Positions 14,947 to 15,759 of a DNA stretch of 15,759 bases are shown piece after piece. A program made the translations under genes and the position numbers. The notes under the pieces are model-generated. The model made no database searches. It was not told the origin of the DNA and was given only the letters and a program-made list of their open reading frames with translations. Origin of the DNA: Verrucomicrobiota bacterium (GTDB lineage: Bacteria; Verrucomicrobiota; Verrucomicrobiia; Opitutales; Opitutaceae); the NCBI GenBank assembly GCA_023457035.1, contig JAEWNN010000111.1:1-15759 (forward strand), written 5' to 3'. Position 1 is the stretch's first letter; every line of letters begins with the position of its first letter.

Positions 14947-15291
14947 TCAGCGCAGTTCGCCTGGCTTGAGCTTGCGCACGCGCATGAAACGCGCGCGCAG
15001 ATGCTCGTCTAGGCCCCGGCGCGTCGCCTCCGGGATCTTGGCCACCAGACTGTCCAGCGAAGGCAGGCGCCCCCCCGCCGACGGCGCACGCTCCACGGGC
15101 TCGCCGGGCGGCGGCGTGTAGTCCTCCCCCATCATCGCCGCTTCGTCGGCGGCGCTGGGACCGATCGGTTCGCCCTCCTCGACCCGGCCGACACTTTCGG
15201 CCGTCACGGCCGCGCTCTCGCCGGCATCCTCGACATCGCCCTCCGCCGCCTTTTCCGCAGCCGGGGGGTCGCCAGAATCAGGCGTCAGCTC
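14947..15291 (-). CDS. dnaX: DnaX tau-type C-terminal extension in the -1 frame
   Basis: An open frame of 114 codons is reached by a -1 shift at the A10 run of dnaX. It starts with the codon GAG at 15291-15289 (Glu-Leu-Thr-Pro...) and runs without a stop to TGA at 14949-14947. The first part is an acidic, Ala/Glu/Pro-rich linker. The last 40 residues become structured and basic: 'LPSLDSLVAKIPEATRRGLDEHLRARF' and then 'MRVRKLKPGELR'. In other bacteria the tau-specific part of DnaX carries the domains that bind the replicative helicase and the polymerase alpha subunit; such a role here is inferred from position, not from recognisable homology. A GTG at 15207 could be called as a separate small gene, but the uninterrupted frame up to the slip site and the lack of a ribosome site argue against that. 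Confidence 0.72.
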   Translation of the reverse strand, partial: ELTPDSGDPPAAEKAAEGDVEDAGESAAVTAESVGRVEEGEPIGPSAADEAAMMGEDYTPPPGEPVERAPSAGGRLPSLDSLVAKIPEATRRGLDEHLRARFMRVRKLKPGELR

Positions 15292-15301
15292 TTTTTTTTT
15301 T
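15270..15301 (-). promoter_or_regulatory. dnaX: Candidate programmed frameshift/slippage site in dnaX
   Basis: On the minus strand ten A residues (15301-15292) are read in phase as GAA AAA AAA AAG, so the heptamer A-AAA-AAG (15297-15291) is in the correct register for tandem tRNA-Lys slippage. The zero-frame stop TGA is at 15287-15285. Six nt after the heptamer is a short stem, CGCC (15284-15281) with GGCG (15273-15270) and a 7-nt loop. A GCC-loop hairpin (CCCC/GGGG, 15312-15302) directly precedes the run. GGAGG lies 19 nt upstream of the heptamer, farther than in E. coli dnaX. Both ribosomal frameshifting and RNA-polymerase slippage on A10 are possible; a homopolymer sequencing error must also be excluded. 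Confidence 0.62.
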
Positions 15302-15759
15302 CCCCGGCGGGGCTCGCCTCCGCGAGCGCAGCGATCTCCTTGAGCACGCTGTCGAGCGCGCGCGAGCGGCTGCCTTCGACGGCCTTCAGGAGGGTGATCT
15401 CGAAATTGACCTTCTCGGAGAGCCCGAACTTCACGCCGCCCTCGCCCTCGTGGAGCGCATCGAGCAGGCGGGTGAGTTGCTCGGTCGTCAGCTCGGCCCC
15501 GAGACTGCGGCTCTTGCCACCCTGGCGGATGGCGTCGAGCAACGTGCGGCGAATCACCGTCTGCAAGTCGGCAAGGAGGCGGAAGAGATCGCGGCCGCCG
15601 GCATCGAATTCGTCGACCATCTCGACGAGCTGCCGGTGGTCGCCGGTGGCGACGACCGAGGCGAGTTTCGCCACCTGTTCGGCGCCCACGAGACCGTACA
15701 CATCGAGCACGTCGGCCTCGGAGATCTTCTGGCCGCAGAACGCGATCATCTGGTCGAAG
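15285..15759 (-). CDS. dnaX: DNA polymerase III subunit gamma/tau (DnaX), 3' part, zero frame
   Basis: This is the C-terminal part of a gene that enters from the right edge. The 157 codons visible (from FDQMIAFCGQKI) match DnaX domains II/III after the AAA+ core: 'FDQMIAFCGQKISEADVLDVYGLVG' (end of the ATPase lid) and then 'VVATGDHRQLVEMVDEFDAGGRDLFRLLADL' and 'LTRLLDALHEGEGGVKFGLSEKVNFEITLLKAVEG' (collar/oligomerisation domain). DnaX is the motor and organiser of the clamp loader in the replisome. The zero frame ends E-K-K-K-S-stop directly after a run of ten A residues, giving a gamma-like short form. A -1 shift continues into the tail at 14947-15291. The Walker motifs and zinc module lie outside the window. 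Confidence 0.9.
   Translation of the reverse strand, partial: FDQMIAFCGQKISEADVLDVYGLVGAEQVAKLASVVATGDHRQLVEMVDEFDAGGRDLFRLLADLQTVIRRTLLDAIRQGGKSRSLGAELTTEQLTRLLDALHEGEGGVKFGLSEKVNFEITLLKAVEGSRSRALDSVLKEIAALAEASPAGEKKKS

Noticed and set aside
14947..15207. A separate small gene starting at GTG 15207
   Set aside because: The frame is open back to the dnaX slip site, there is no ribosome site before the GTG, and the sequence reads as an acidic linker joined to dnaX.

Overview
The window is a GC-rich bacterial chromosome segment carrying mostly housekeeping genes. Several things suggest a verrucomicrobial, Opitutaceae-like host: very strong third-position G/C bias with long antisense shadow frames, few clear Shine-Dalgarno sites, a roughly 1000-residue SecA, a DUF2293 protein, and dispersed 'GTAGG + hairpin' intergenic repeats. 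This assignment is an inference from style, not from a database search.

Layout from left to right. (1) Positions 1-1395, minus strand: a tight mini-operon of acyl carrier protein, SDR oxidoreductase and the N-terminus of an AMP-forming acyl ligase, with translationally coupled overlaps. A tRNA-Val(UAC) with an encoded CCA lies just upstream (1556-1631). (2) Positions 1632-1984: a gene-free stretch with two perfect hairpin repeats and the asd terminator. (3) asd (minus) and an L,D-transpeptidase-like gene (plus) start head to head with almost no space between them. (4) Positions 3588-6101, minus strand: a small SpoIIAA/STAS-like protein, a DUF2293 protein, a HIT-family hydrolase with a signal-peptide-like N-terminus, and a SAM methyltransferase with a perfect 9-bp-arm palindrome upstream. 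(5) thrC and lysC, both minus, are separated by a 312-bp spacer made of repeats and a terminator. (6) An M20 metallopeptidase (minus) is divergent from secA (plus), and a secreted SagB-like nitroreductase follows secA. (7) The right edge holds the 3' part of dnaX (minus).

Functional connections: asd, thrC and lysC are three steps of the aspartate-to-threonine/lysine/methionine route. They are loosely clustered but separately terminated. The ACP/SDR/ligase trio looks like a dedicated acyl-activation and reduction module.

The most interesting signal is in dnaX. The zero frame runs into ten consecutive A residues, in phase as A-AAA-AAG, and stops two codons later. The -1 frame stays open for 114 more codons and ends in a conserved-looking charged domain. 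This is the layout expected of programmed frameshifting or transcriptional slippage that makes short (gamma-like) and long (tau-like) clamp-loader subunits. The second point of interest is the repeat-built lysC-thrC spacer, bounded by an 11-bp inverted repeat inside heptanucleotide repeats and holding two covarying hairpins.
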